Shown piece by piece: positions 1-10,900 of a DNA stretch of 64,000 bases. Both the position numbers and the translations under genes were made by a program. The stretch spans positions 503,001 to 567,000 of the forward strand of contig CM043967.1 of NCBI GenBank assembly GCA_014529385.2. Direction: 5' to 3'. The number at the start of each line of letters is the position of its first letter. Position 1 is the stretch's first letter. The stretch comes from Adiantum capillus-veneris (lineage: Eukaryota > Streptophyta > Polypodiopsida > Polypodiales > Pteridaceae). Below the pieces are notes generated by a model. The model was given only the letters and a program-made list of their open reading frames with translations, was not told the origin of the DNA and ran no database searches.

Positions 1-690
1 ATTCAACCAAAAACAATCAACCATTTATTACTTCCATCTAACTTTCTAATCGATCCAAGGCTAATCATAATAAATAATTGTAAGTAATCAGTGTAATTGT
101 TTCTCTCACATTGCGTTATACAATCAAATCGGATCTGGTTCCTATATTTTATGTCTATTTGTGACTCTAGTGGATCTTAGCTATTAAAATTAAAAATGCA
201 GAGTTTTTCTTCCTACTCAGTTATCATCCTCTCCCTATCCAGTCTATAAAATAATAAGGAAAAATATGCTTTTATTTCATGGAAAATTATTAAACACCAA
301 ATTAACACTGGCACAATTTGTTAACTATACTTTGGTGTCCATTTGGTAGTTACAGTTGTCTGCTACTTGTACCTCTCTCCCCACGCACAAACTGGTACAT
401 AGTTTCAAATACAGTATATCATCCAGAGTCTAATGATTTACGGACAGCACAGAGACAGTATGGCTCTTTTAATTACCTGCATTCTCTAACATTGTGCCAA
501 TACTTGTATTAAACAAAATTGCTATCGCGATCATTTCACATTGAGATATGCAGCTACTCATGTAAGTCGAGGTGCTTTCCGTTAAATACCAATTTGTCAG
601 TACTTGTTACTCAATCTTACTCCACTGTGGTGTGAAACAGGTAGTACAAATTTTATGTTTCTATGCCCTGTCTAGTCCATTGGTCACATG
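1..690. other. non-coding, no feature recognised
   Basis: AT-rich sequence with only short chance reading frames on either strand. I see no conserved protein, LTR end, tRNA or rRNA. It may belong to the same unit as the hairpin repeats that follow, but nothing in it proves that. Confidence 0.5.
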
Positions 691-921
691 CACACAGATT
701 CGCCGATTTAGACAGTGTGTAAATGCTCATCGTGGTGTAGATTCGCCGATTTAGGCAACACCACTTACCTGTACAGATCCGCCGATTTAGACAGCACACT
801 GAAAAACTTACAGATTCACAAGGGTAAATCCAGATTCTCCGATTTAAGCAGCATTAGTGCAGATTCGCCGATTTAGGCAGCACGTTTTATTGGTGTAGAC
901 TTGCCGAATGAGGCAACACCG
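691..921. repeat. array of six hairpin-forming short repeats
   Basis: Six copies of a 19-nt core, consensus AGATTCGCCGATTTAGGCA, start at 696, 739, 775, 832, 861 and 897. The bases outside each core form an inverted repeat. Copy 1 is flanked by CACAC/GTGTG, copy 2 by GTGGTGT/ACACCAC (7 bp), copy 5 by GTGC/GCAC and copy 6 by GGTGT/ACACC. Copies 3 and 4 keep four of five pairs, each with one mismatch at the second position. The core is conserved while the stem bases change on both sides together. Spacing is irregular (28-57 bp). No function is known to me; protein-binding sites or a structured transcript are both possible. Confidence 0.7.
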
Positions 922-924
922 ATC

Positions 925-975
925 ACAAAATCATGCTGCAGTGGCTGGCCACCACTGCAACTGGTATGATTTTGT
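925..975. repeat. imperfect inverted repeat (hairpin)
   Basis: Outer arms ACAAAATCAT (925-934) and ATGATTTTGT (966-975) are exact reverse complements. Inner arms TGCAGTGG (937-944) and CCACTGCA (952-959) are also exact. It lies directly after the hairpin array. Confidence 0.6.
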
Positions 976-1150
976 TACCCGGGTACATAATGAAAGTGAT
1001 TTGGATTTGGAATTATATTGTGGAATTGGAATTGGATTCGAAATTGGTATCTGATGGTTACTTTATCATGGCAGTGTTCATGTGATGAGACATGACATTA
1101 TGCGATTGATGATGAGCGTGACCAATGATATCTTGATTCATCAGGGTATG

Positions 1151-1200
1151 ACATATACTGCTTATTCTAGTGGTATGGGACACTAGAATAAGTAGTATGT
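1151..1200. repeat. inverted repeat (hairpin)
   Basis: CTTATTCTAGTG (1161-1172) pairs exactly with CACTAGAATAAG (1181-1192) across an 8-nt loop, and the pairing continues imperfectly outward to 1151 and 1200. This is the third kind of inverted repeat within about 500 bp. Confidence 0.6.
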
Positions 1201-1837
1201 GGATGACGGCAGGCATAACCAATGTGTTTAATTTTATGGATTTTTTCTTTTACTATTTGATACAGATTTCTAATCATTGTTTTTGACAAGTATTGTTTGC
1301 AGATTTTTATCTTCGCAACTGAGGACAGTTGCTTTCCAACGGAGAGGTATGTTATAGAATTGATATTTTATTATCTATTGCAGCTGACAGGTGGCAAAAG
1401 CATCACCAGATAATGGATTATGCAGAAGGATGTTACATTTTATGTTTATTTGATTATTCAAGTGCTCTTTATGAGCTTTTGCCAATTATGTCCGGCCGGC
1501 CAGTTTGTACTCATTTTTGGGCATTCAAGAAATCTATAAATAAATACGTGCAAGAGGAAAATGCTCACTCTTGCACGGGGGGAGATTGCACCCAGTGTCC
1601 GTCTCATTCTTCTTCCTCTCTTCTCTCCTCTCTCGCCGTGCCAGGCGTAGCACTCCGCTCTAGGAGGTGCGTCTGCGCATGTTCTCTTCCTCTCTCTCTC
1701 TCTCTCTCGCTTGTTGTCTCTCTCTGTTCGCGTACATCGTTGATTATGTGCTAGTGGGTGCGTCAGGTATGCAGATTCGTGTATTTCGTTGTATATAGCA
1801 TAGTATTTGTATATTTTGTAGGGGCGCCACGATCTCC
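1201..1837 (+). promoter_or_regulatory. TATA-like box followed by a pyrimidine-rich tract
   Basis: CTATAAATAAA at 1534-1544 is a good TATA-type box on the plus strand. A CT-rich stretch with CT microsatellites follows at about 1605-1735. The combination resembles the U3/R border of a plant LTR or a promoter with a CT-rich leader. I could not find matching LTR ends or a downstream coding exon, so the assignment is weak. No other feature is seen in this stretch. Confidence 0.3.
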
Positions 1838-2352
1838 GACTGTAGCACGATCAATGTTAGGAGGTGGTTCTTGGGTTTCTGAAACCATTTTCCCTTTTGC
1901 CATGTTATCTCCATATCTGTTGTAATCCTCAGGGTTACTAAATATCAGATAGTGGTTCCCCTTTTCGTCTCGGAATCTGTCTCCGTCATCATAGACTCAA
2001 ATTATCTCTAGTCTCTTACCAGGTCTTTCTTCAATACAAATACACTTGCATCCTCAATAGTCAGAATAAACTAAGGTTGCCCTCGAGTTTGTTCCTTCCA
2101 AGAAGATTATAGTGAGCTTGGTTTCGTTTAAAGGATGTAGGGAGGTGTTTCCCCTTGGCATTGGTCCTTCACCATCGAACCCTCCTAGTTGTTGACTCCC
2201 CATTATGAAGAAGGACTTTTCCGACGAAGTGTCAGTATCACTTCCCTCTTCAATGATCGGTGCTAATGGGTCTAGTCTCGTCTGAGTTACACTCTCTTCG
2301 GTGGACGTGGTGCTTACTTGACTTTTGACACTTTTAGCTCCTGACTTAACAA
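1838..2352 (-). pseudogene. 5' end of gag, Ty3/gypsy family A (remnant)
   Basis: Read on the minus strand, this stretch encodes two segments that align with the start of the family B Gag at 31801-31200. One carries STTSTEESVTQTRLDPLAPI and DTDTSSEKS, matching STEGSVNQSWVQPLEPI and SDTSSERS in B. The other carries DGDRFRDEKGNHYLIFSNP, matching SGDRYLDDEGTMYLVVLNP. At least one frame change and in-frame stops separate the segments. Only about 500 bp of gag remain, and the copy is cut off at about 1838. Together with the leader, primer site and LTR to 4923 this is a 3'-truncated antisense element. The relation to B is seen directly; placing A in the Athila/Tat-like plant Ty3/gypsy group is inference. 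Confidence 0.75.
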
Positions 2353-4007
2353 AGGCTCCCTACCTTAAATACATAAGAATGAAAGCTGGGTTGCAAACTT
2401 AAATCTTACCTGGAATCCTTCTTGTGTGGCTTTGTGATGATCTCCTTCTGGGATCTACACAAGTATGGTTAGTCTGTTCACAAGGGTTTTCCTTGAACCA
2501 CAAAAAATCTTTCAAGTATGTACAACAACCACTTAGTCAGTCTTCTGGTGGTCCAATTTCAAATATGAGATGATGGCTGGGATCTATATGGAGAGTATGT
2601 CCTAGCAGTATAGTCACAAATTGCAAAATCTGTCTGAATCACTACTTTCTTAGTCTATCGCGATAGACTGACAATTTGCTCAGCATAAGTCAATTTAAAA
2701 TTGTGAATTCACCTTTGAGTTCCAGTTACCCTCTATAGCCTATCCCTCAAGTTTTATGAAGTTTGGACACTTGGGTTGGGTTTTGGTCCCATTTTAGTAT
2801 TTTGGTTAGAGTCTGATTCTCTATCTGGGCCTTAGATTGACTTTCAATGATCTAAATGCCTTGAAATTTGGTGTGTATGCTCTATAGGCTCTGATAAATA
2901 TCTCCCTCTAGAAAATTTCAAATAAAAGGTCCTCAACAGCAATTTCCCTAGTCTATCGCGATAGACTTGGCATGTTCTCCATTGTTGGCATTTTTCTCAA
3001 GTTTTCTCCACAGCTGGTTCAGCCTCTCCTTGTGTAGTGCATTGACAAATTTTGGCATTGTTTGGACATTTGGTCAAAACCTTCTTGCCCTTGTCTCTGA
3101 ATTCAGACTCTAAAACACCGGTTTTGAAGTTTTGTGGTCAAGATGGTGTTTAGCTTCACTCAATTTTTGTGAGTACCCTTGTATTGATGTGTTAAACCTG
3201 TGGTATAAAGGTTTTTTTCCTGTTGTTAGTCAATCACCACTTCATCAGTCTATCGCGATAGACTAGGCAGAGAGCAATGGGGATTTCATTTTTTGTCTGT
3301 TTTTGGACAATTGTGTTCTCTGTGCCCTTATAAGTCTATCCCTCAAGTTTTATGAAGTTTGGACTTATTTTGACCTTGGACTCAAGCACTTTCACAAATT
3401 TCACTTTTCTATGGCAATTCACAACTCAAATGCACCTGACGTGACACAAATTTTCTGACACTTCATCTTAAACTTGTGAATATCAGTCGTACGTCATGAC
3501 ACAGTCAGTTTACCCTAGGCCAATGGTTATATCTCTTCTTGGCCTTGTTAGGTTCACTGAGTGTTCTCTTATGACAATCACTTATTTCTTTTTGTTGGTT
3601 TTGGTCGCAATTTTTATGTTTTCTCAAGTGTTGGATGATAAATTTCAATGTCTACTCTTTTCACCCCCTTCAAGGGTATATGGTGTGGGTTTTGCTTTCA
3701 AGGCATGCAAACAGCCTTATTGTTTCTTCTTTTTGTTTGTTTTTGCGTTTTTACATCGTTTTTCTACTCTACTTCTACACAAGTATAACAAGCACTCAAA
3801 ACCAAAAACCATAACTCCACATTATCCTACTTAACTAAATCTAACTAGTCATAGACCCTCGGCAAGACATAGGCTTCCTGGCTCTCCACTAGACCTCAGG
3901 ATACTCTATCATGGATCTTGTTCTAAAAGTTTAAGATCTCTATAGTCGAGACTAAAGTAAGCTAACCATCACAAGAGTGATGTAGATCTCCCTACTTAAG
4001 GTCTTGT
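2353..4007 (-). other. untranslated leader of family A with three palindromes
   Basis: Non-coding sequence between the primer site and gag. Perfect 18-bp palindromes with centre TCGCGA (arm AGTCTATCG) lie at 2652-2669, 2950-2967 and 3247-3264, so their spacing is 298 and 297 bp. A 29-bp exact direct repeat lies at 2740-2768 and 3336-3364, 596 bp apart, which is twice the palindrome spacing. The leader is therefore built from diverged modules of about 298 bp. Confidence 0.7.
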
Positions 4008-4026
4008 GTCCCCGGCAGCGGCGCCA
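4008..4026 (-). other. primer-binding site, tRNA-Asp type (family A)
   Basis: On the minus strand it reads TGGCGCCGCTGCCGGGGAC, one base from the LTR end. It complements the 3' end of plant tRNA-Asp apart from one position. The same site occurs in family B. Confidence 0.8.
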
Positions 4027-4027
4027 A

Positions 4028-4923
4028 TGTTTTATGGCAAAATTACTCCCTTGTTCATGCTCGCAAGCACGACACAGACAACATACTTATCATCCGACAA
4101 CACGACTAACCCGTAGGTGCACGTAGGCAATCTCGTTAGCTTGTCAGGCTAAGACCAATCTACACATACGCACTTTCATGATGCATCAATCACTAACCCT
4201 AGTAGAATGCAACCCACTCTATCCCTAAACTCTCACAACACCGTTTACACCTCCAATGAACTTGGAGTCGCATCAAACTTACTAGTCACCATCCTCTCAA
4301 TAGGATATACTTACCTATAAGTCTTATCTCACCAGATTTGAACCCTAGTTATCTCGATTACACTCACGATAGACTCACAGTTCATAATCCAAAAGTGGGC
4401 GAAACCTAAGTCTATGAATATCTATGTGTAGCTAAGCTCTTTCTCTTTCCATAGAGCACCTGATTGTTGAAAACAAACACTTTTTGTGTTACTTACAAGC
4501 AAAACAAGCTCGAGGGAGGGTCGATCGCGAATAGCTCGAAAATATGAATGTGTGGCGTGGGTGTGTAGCTCTCGGAGAGACTACCACGATGATGTGGTCA
4601 CGTCGTGAATCTAGTGAGGGAGAAGCGCGTGGCGAAGAGGATAAGACACTCTCTCTCTCTCTCTGTCTCTCTCTCTCTCTCTCTTAGACTCGTACGACAC
4701 AGGATTAATAATAAAAAATGTTATCTTATAAATGGTTCTAAGGTGAATTTTATACTTGAGTCACCTTAGGTCAAAACTGTACATGGGGTTCTCTTCCTCA
4801 TAATTACAAAGTGGGAACAATTATGGGTCTTGACTGACTGATTAATCTTTACATAACCTAGACAAGTGGATCAAAATGATAAGACGTCTTTGACGTAAAA
4901 ATGGGAATTTGATAGGCTTTACA
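4028..4923 (-). mobile_element. LTR of Ty3/gypsy family A (5' LTR, antisense)
   Basis: It begins TGTTTTATGG directly beside the primer site and ends TTTACA where satellite sequence starts, giving TG...CA ends and a length of about 896 bp. On the minus strand a TATA-like TTTATAAGA lies at about 4726-4734. The CT/GA microsatellite at about 4651-4684 is downstream of it, as expected at an R region. The outer boundary is defined only by the change to satellite, because the partner LTR is missing and no target duplication can be checked. Confidence 0.7.
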
Positions 4924-7900
4924 AGGTGGGATCATTACAACAGTTGGACAAGTTGGGATCTAACAATGACCAAGTGTTGAATGCAGGTGACTTTAAGACA
5001 TGGGTTAGAATGGCCAAGTGGTGGATCCAGGAGACAACCGACAATTGGATCCACATTCCAAGCCTTCTAATGGCCAAGTGGTGGATCTTTGATGCACCTA
5101 TTTCTCAATTCTTAGTATGAATGGCAAGGTGGAGGATCTAGGATTCACTCATCCCACAAACATTGTGTAGAATTACAAGTGTTATGATGGCTAAGTGTTG
5201 AATGCACCTAACTTTAAGACATGGTTAGAATGGCTAAGTGGTGGATGTAGCACACACCAACAATTCAAACCACAATTCAAGCCTTCATTATAATGGCCAA
5301 GTGGTGGATCTTTGATGCACCTACTTTCCAATTCTTAGTCTAAATGGCCGACTCGTGGATCTTTGATGCACCTACTTCCCAATTCTCAGTGTAAACGGCC
5401 AAGTGGTGGATCTATGATCCAATCATCCATCAAACATTGTGTAGAATTACAACTGTTATGATGGCCAAGTTTTGAATGCACCTAACTTTAAGATATGGTT
5501 TAGAATGGCAAAGTGGTGGATCTAGAAGACACCAACAATTGGATCCAAATTTCAAGCCTTTGTTATAGTGGCCAAGTGGTGGATCTTTGATGCACCTGCT
5601 TCCCAATTTTAAGTCTGAATGTCCAAGTGGTGGATCTAGGATCTACTTATCCCATAGACATTGTGTAAAATTACAAGTGTTGAATGGACCTAATTTTAAG
5701 ACATGGTTAGAATGCTAAGTGGTGGATCTAAGAGGCACCAACAATTGGATCCACATTTCAAGAATTTGTTATTATAATGGCCAAGTGGGTGGATGTTTGA
5801 TGTATCTACTTCCTTTTTCTTAGTCTAAAAGACCAAGTGGTGGATCTAGGATCTACTCATCCCACAAACATTGGGTAAAAACTACAACTGTTATGATGGA
5901 GAACTGTTGAATGCACCTAACTTTAAGACATGGGGTTAGAATGGCCAAGTGGTGGATCTAGGAGACACCAACAATTGGATCCTCATTTCAAGCCTTCGTT
6001 TATAATGGCCAAGTGGTGGATCTTTGATGCACCTACTTCCCAATTCTTAGTCTAAATGGCCAAGTGGTGGATCTAAGATCTATTGATCCCATAAACATTG
6101 TGTAAAATTACAAGTGTTTTGATGACAAAGTGTTGAATGCACCTAACTTTAAGAGATGGGTTAGAATATCCAAGTGCTGGATATAGGAGACACCAACAAT
6201 TGGATCGACAATTCAAGACTTTGTTATAATGGCCAAGTGGTGGATCTTTGATGCACCTACTTCCCAATTCTTAGTCTAAATGGCCAAGTGGTGGATGTAA
6301 GATCTACTCATCCCACAAACATTGTGTAAAATTACATGGGTTATGATGACCAAGTGGTATATGTACCTAACTTTACGAAATGGGTTAGAATGGCCAAGTG
6401 GTGGATCTACGAGACACCAACAATTGGATCCAGTATTCAAACCTTTGTTATAGTGGCCAAGGGGTATATCTTTGATGCACCTACTTCCCAATTCTTAGTC
6501 TAAATGGCCAAGTGGTGGATCTAGGATCTACTCATCCCACAAACATTGTTTAAAATTACAAGTGTTATGATGACCAAGTGTTGAATGCAGGTGACTTTAA
6601 GACATGGGTTAGAGTGGCCAAGTGGTGGATCTAGGAGATCACCAACAATTGGATCCACATTCCAAGCCTTCTAATGGCCAAGTGGTGGATCTTTGATGCA
6701 CCTATTTCTCAATTCTTAGTATGAATGGCAAGGTGGAGGATCTAGGATTCACTCATCCCACAAAGATGGTGTAGAATTACGAGTGTTATGATGGCCAAGT
6801 GTTGAATGCACCTAACTTTAAGACATGGTTAGAATGGCCAAGTGGTGGATGAAGCACACACCAACAATTCAAGCCTTCATTATAATGGCCAAGTGGTGGA
6901 TCTTCGATGCACCTACTTTTCAATTCTTAGTCTAAATGGCTGACTGGTGGATATTTGATGCACCTACTTTTCAATTCTCAGTGTAAATGGCCAAGTGGTG
7001 GATCTATGATCCACTCATCCATCAAACATTGTGTAGAATTACAACTGTTATGACGGCCAAGTGTTGAACGCACCTAACTTTAAGATATGGTTTAGAATGG
7101 CAAAGTGGTGGATCTAGAAGACATCAACAATTGGATCCACATTTCAAGCCTTTGTTATAATGGCCAAGTGGTGGATCTTTGATGCAACTACTTCTCAATT
7201 GTTAGTATCAATGGCCAAGTTGTGGATCTAGGATCTACTCATCCCATAGACATTGTGTAAAATTACAAGTGTTATTATGGCCAAGTGTTGAATGGACCTA
7301 ATTTTAAGACATGGTTAGAATGCTAAGTGGTGGATCTAAGAGGCACCAACAATTGGATCCACATTTCAAGCATTTGTTATTATAATGGCCAAGTGGGTGG
7401 ATGTTTGATGTATCTACTTCCTTTTTCTTAGTCTAAAAGACCAAGTGGTGGATCTAGGATCTACTCATCCCACAAACACTGGGTAAATATTACAACTGTT
7501 ATGATGACCAACTATTGAATGCACCTAACTTTAAGACATGGGTTAGAATGGCCAAGTGGTGGATCTTTGATGCACCTACTTCCCAATTCTTAGTCTAAAT
7601 GGCCAAGTGGTGGATCTAAGATCTATTGATCCCATAAACATTGTGTAAAATTACAAGTGTTTTGATGACAAAGTGTTGAATGCACCTAACTTTAAGAGAT
7701 GGGTTAGAATATCCAAGTGCTGGATATAGGAGACACCAACAATTGGATCGACAATTCAAGACTTTGTTATAATGGCCAAGTGGTGGATCTTTGATGCATC
7801 TACTTCCCAATTCTTAGTCTAAATGGCCAAGTGGTGGATCTAAGATCTACTCATCCCACAAACATTGTGTAAAATTACAAGTGTTATGATGATTAAGTGT

Positions 7901-10900
7901 TGAATGTACCTAACTTTAAGAAATGGGTTAGAATGGCCAAGTGGTGGATCTATGAGACACCAACAATTGGATCCACCATTCAAGCCTTTGTTATAGTGGC
8001 CAAGTGGTATATCTTTGATGCACCTACTTCCCAATTCTTAGTCTAAATGGCCAAGTGGTGGATCTAGGATCTACTCATCCCACAAACATTGTTTAAAATT
8101 ACAAGTGTTATGATAACCAAGTGCTGAATGTAGCTGACTTTAAGACATGGGTTAGAATGGCCAAGTGGTGGATCCAGGAGACAACCAACAATTGGATCCA
8201 CATTCTAAGCCTTCTAATGGCCAAGTGGTGGATCTTTGATGCACCTATGTCTCAATTCTTAGTATGAATGGCAAGGTGGAGGATCTAGGATTCACTCATC
8301 GCACAAACATTGTGTAGAATTACGAGTGTTATGATGGCCAAGTGTTGAATGCACCTAACTTTAAGACATGGTTAGAATGGCCAAGTGGTGGATGTATCAC
8401 ACACCAACAATTCAAACCACAATTCAAGCCTTCGTTATAATGGCCAAGTGGTGGATCTTTGATGCACCTACTTTCAAATTCTTAGTCTAAATGACCAAGT
8501 GTTGAATGCATCTGATTTTAAGACATGGGTTAGAATGGCGAAGTGGTGGATCTAGGAGACACCAACAATTGGATCCACATGTCAAGTCTTCTAATTGCCA
8601 AGTGGTGGATCTTTGATGCGCCTATTTTCTAATTCTTAGTATGAATGGCCAAGTGTTGGATCTCGGATCCGCTCATCCCCCAGAACTTGTGTAGAATTAC
8701 AAGTATTATGATGGCCAAGTGTTGAATGCACCTAACTTTAAGACATGGTTAGAATGCCAAGCGGTGGATCCAGGAGACATCAACAATTGGATCCACATTT
8801 CAAGCCTTCATTATTATAATAGACAAGTGGTAAATCTTTGATGCACCTACTTCCTAATTCTTAGTCTAAATGGCCAAGTGGTGGATCTAATATCTACTGA
8901 TCCCACAAAAATTGTCAAAAATTACAAGTGTTATGATGGCCAAGTGTTGAAATCATCTAACTTTGAGACATGGGTTAGAATGGCCAAAGTGGTGGATCTA
9001 GGAGACACAAACAATTGGATCCACAATTCAAGGATTCGTTATAATGACCAAGTGGTGGATCTTTGATGCACCTACTTCCCAATTTTTAGTGTAAATGACC
9101 AAATGGTGGAACTTTTATGCACCTACTTCCTAGTTTCTAGTTTAAATGGCCAAGTGGTGGATTTAGGGTCTACTCATCCCACAAACATTGTGTAGAATTA
9201 CGAGTGTTATGATGGCCAAGTGTTGAATGCATCTAACTTTAATACATGGGTTAGAATGGTCAAAGTGGTGGATCTAGGAGACACAAACAATTGGATCCAC
9301 AATTCAAGGATTCGCTATAATGACCAAGTGGTGGATCTTTGATGCACCTACTTCCCAATTCTTAGTGTAAATGGCCAAATGGTGGAACTTTCATGCACCT
9401 ACTTCCCAGTTTCTAGTTTAAATGGACAAGTGGTGGATCTGGGGTTTACTCATCGCACAAATATCGTGTAAAATTACAAGTCTTATGATGGCCATGTGTG
9501 GGATTCATCAAACTTTAAGACAAGGGTTAGAATGGCCAAATGGTGGATCTAGGGTACACCAAGAATTGGGTCCACCATTCAAGCCTTCATTATAATGGCC
9601 AAGTGGTGGATCTAGGATCCGCTCATCCCACAGACCTTGTGTAGAACTACAAGTGTTGAATGCACCTACCTTTAAGAAATGGTTAGAATACCAAGTGGTG
9701 GATCCAGGAGACATGGTTAGAATACCAAGTGGTGGATCCAGGAGACATCAACAATTGGATCCACATTTCAAGAATTCGTTATTATAATGGCCAAGTGGTA
9801 AATCTTTGATGCACCTACTTCCTAATTCTTAGTATAAATGGCCAAGTGGTGGATCTAAGATCTACTGATCCCACAAACATTGTCAAAAATTACAAGTGTT
9901 ATGATGGCCAAGTGTTGAATGCATCTAAGTTTAAGACATGGGTTGGAATGGCCAAAGTGGCCGATTTAGGAGACACAAACAATTGGATCCACAATTCAAG
10001 GATTCGTTATAATGACCAAGTGGTGGATCTTTGATGCACCTACTTCCCAATGCTTAGTGTAAATGGCCAAATGGTGGAACTTTCATGCACCTACTTCCCA
10101 GCTTTTAGTCTAATGCCCAAGTGGTGGATCTAAGATCTACTTATCCCACAAACATTGTGTAAAATTACAAGTCTTATGATGGCCATGTGTGGGATTCATC
10201 AAACTTTAAGACAAGGGTTAGAATGGCCAAATGGTGGATCTAGGGTACACCAAGAATTGGATCCACCATTTAAGCCTTCGTTATAATGTCCAAGTGGTGG
10301 ATCTTTGATACACCTACTACCCAATTCTTAGTCTAAATGGCCAACTGGTGGATATAGGATCTCCTCATCCAACAAACATTGTGTAAAATTACAAGTGTTA
10401 TGATGGCCAGGTGTTGAATGGCCAAGTGGTGGATCTAGGAGACACCAACAATTGGATAGAGAATTCAAGCCTTTGTTATAATGGGCATGTGGTGGATCTT
10501 TGATGCACCTACTTCACAATTCTTAGTCTAAATGGCCAAATGGTGGGTCTAGGATCTACTCATCACACAAACATTGTGTAAAATTACAAGTGTTATGATG
10601 GACAACTGTTGAATGCACCTAATTTTAAGACATGGGTTAGAATGGCCAAGTGGTGGATCTAGGAGACACAAACAATTGGATCCACATTTCAAGCCTTCAT
10701 TATAATGACCAAGTGGTGGATCTTTGATGCCCCTACTTCCTAATTCTTAGTCTAAATGGCCAGGTGGTGGATCTAGGATCTACTCATCCCACAAACATTG
10801 TGTAAAATTACAAGTGCTATCATGCGCAAGTGGTGAATGTAGCTAACTTTAAGACATGGTTAGAATGGCTAAGTGGTGGATCTAGGACACACCAACAATT

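Noticed and set aside
691-921. Possible CRISPR-like array
   Set aside because: Repeats are short and irregularly spaced, the variable parts form stems with each other, and the setting is a plant genome. No Cas genes.
1329-1754. Open frame of 141 codons
   Set aside because: Low-complexity Ser/Leu composition from a CT-rich tract, TTG start, no domain.
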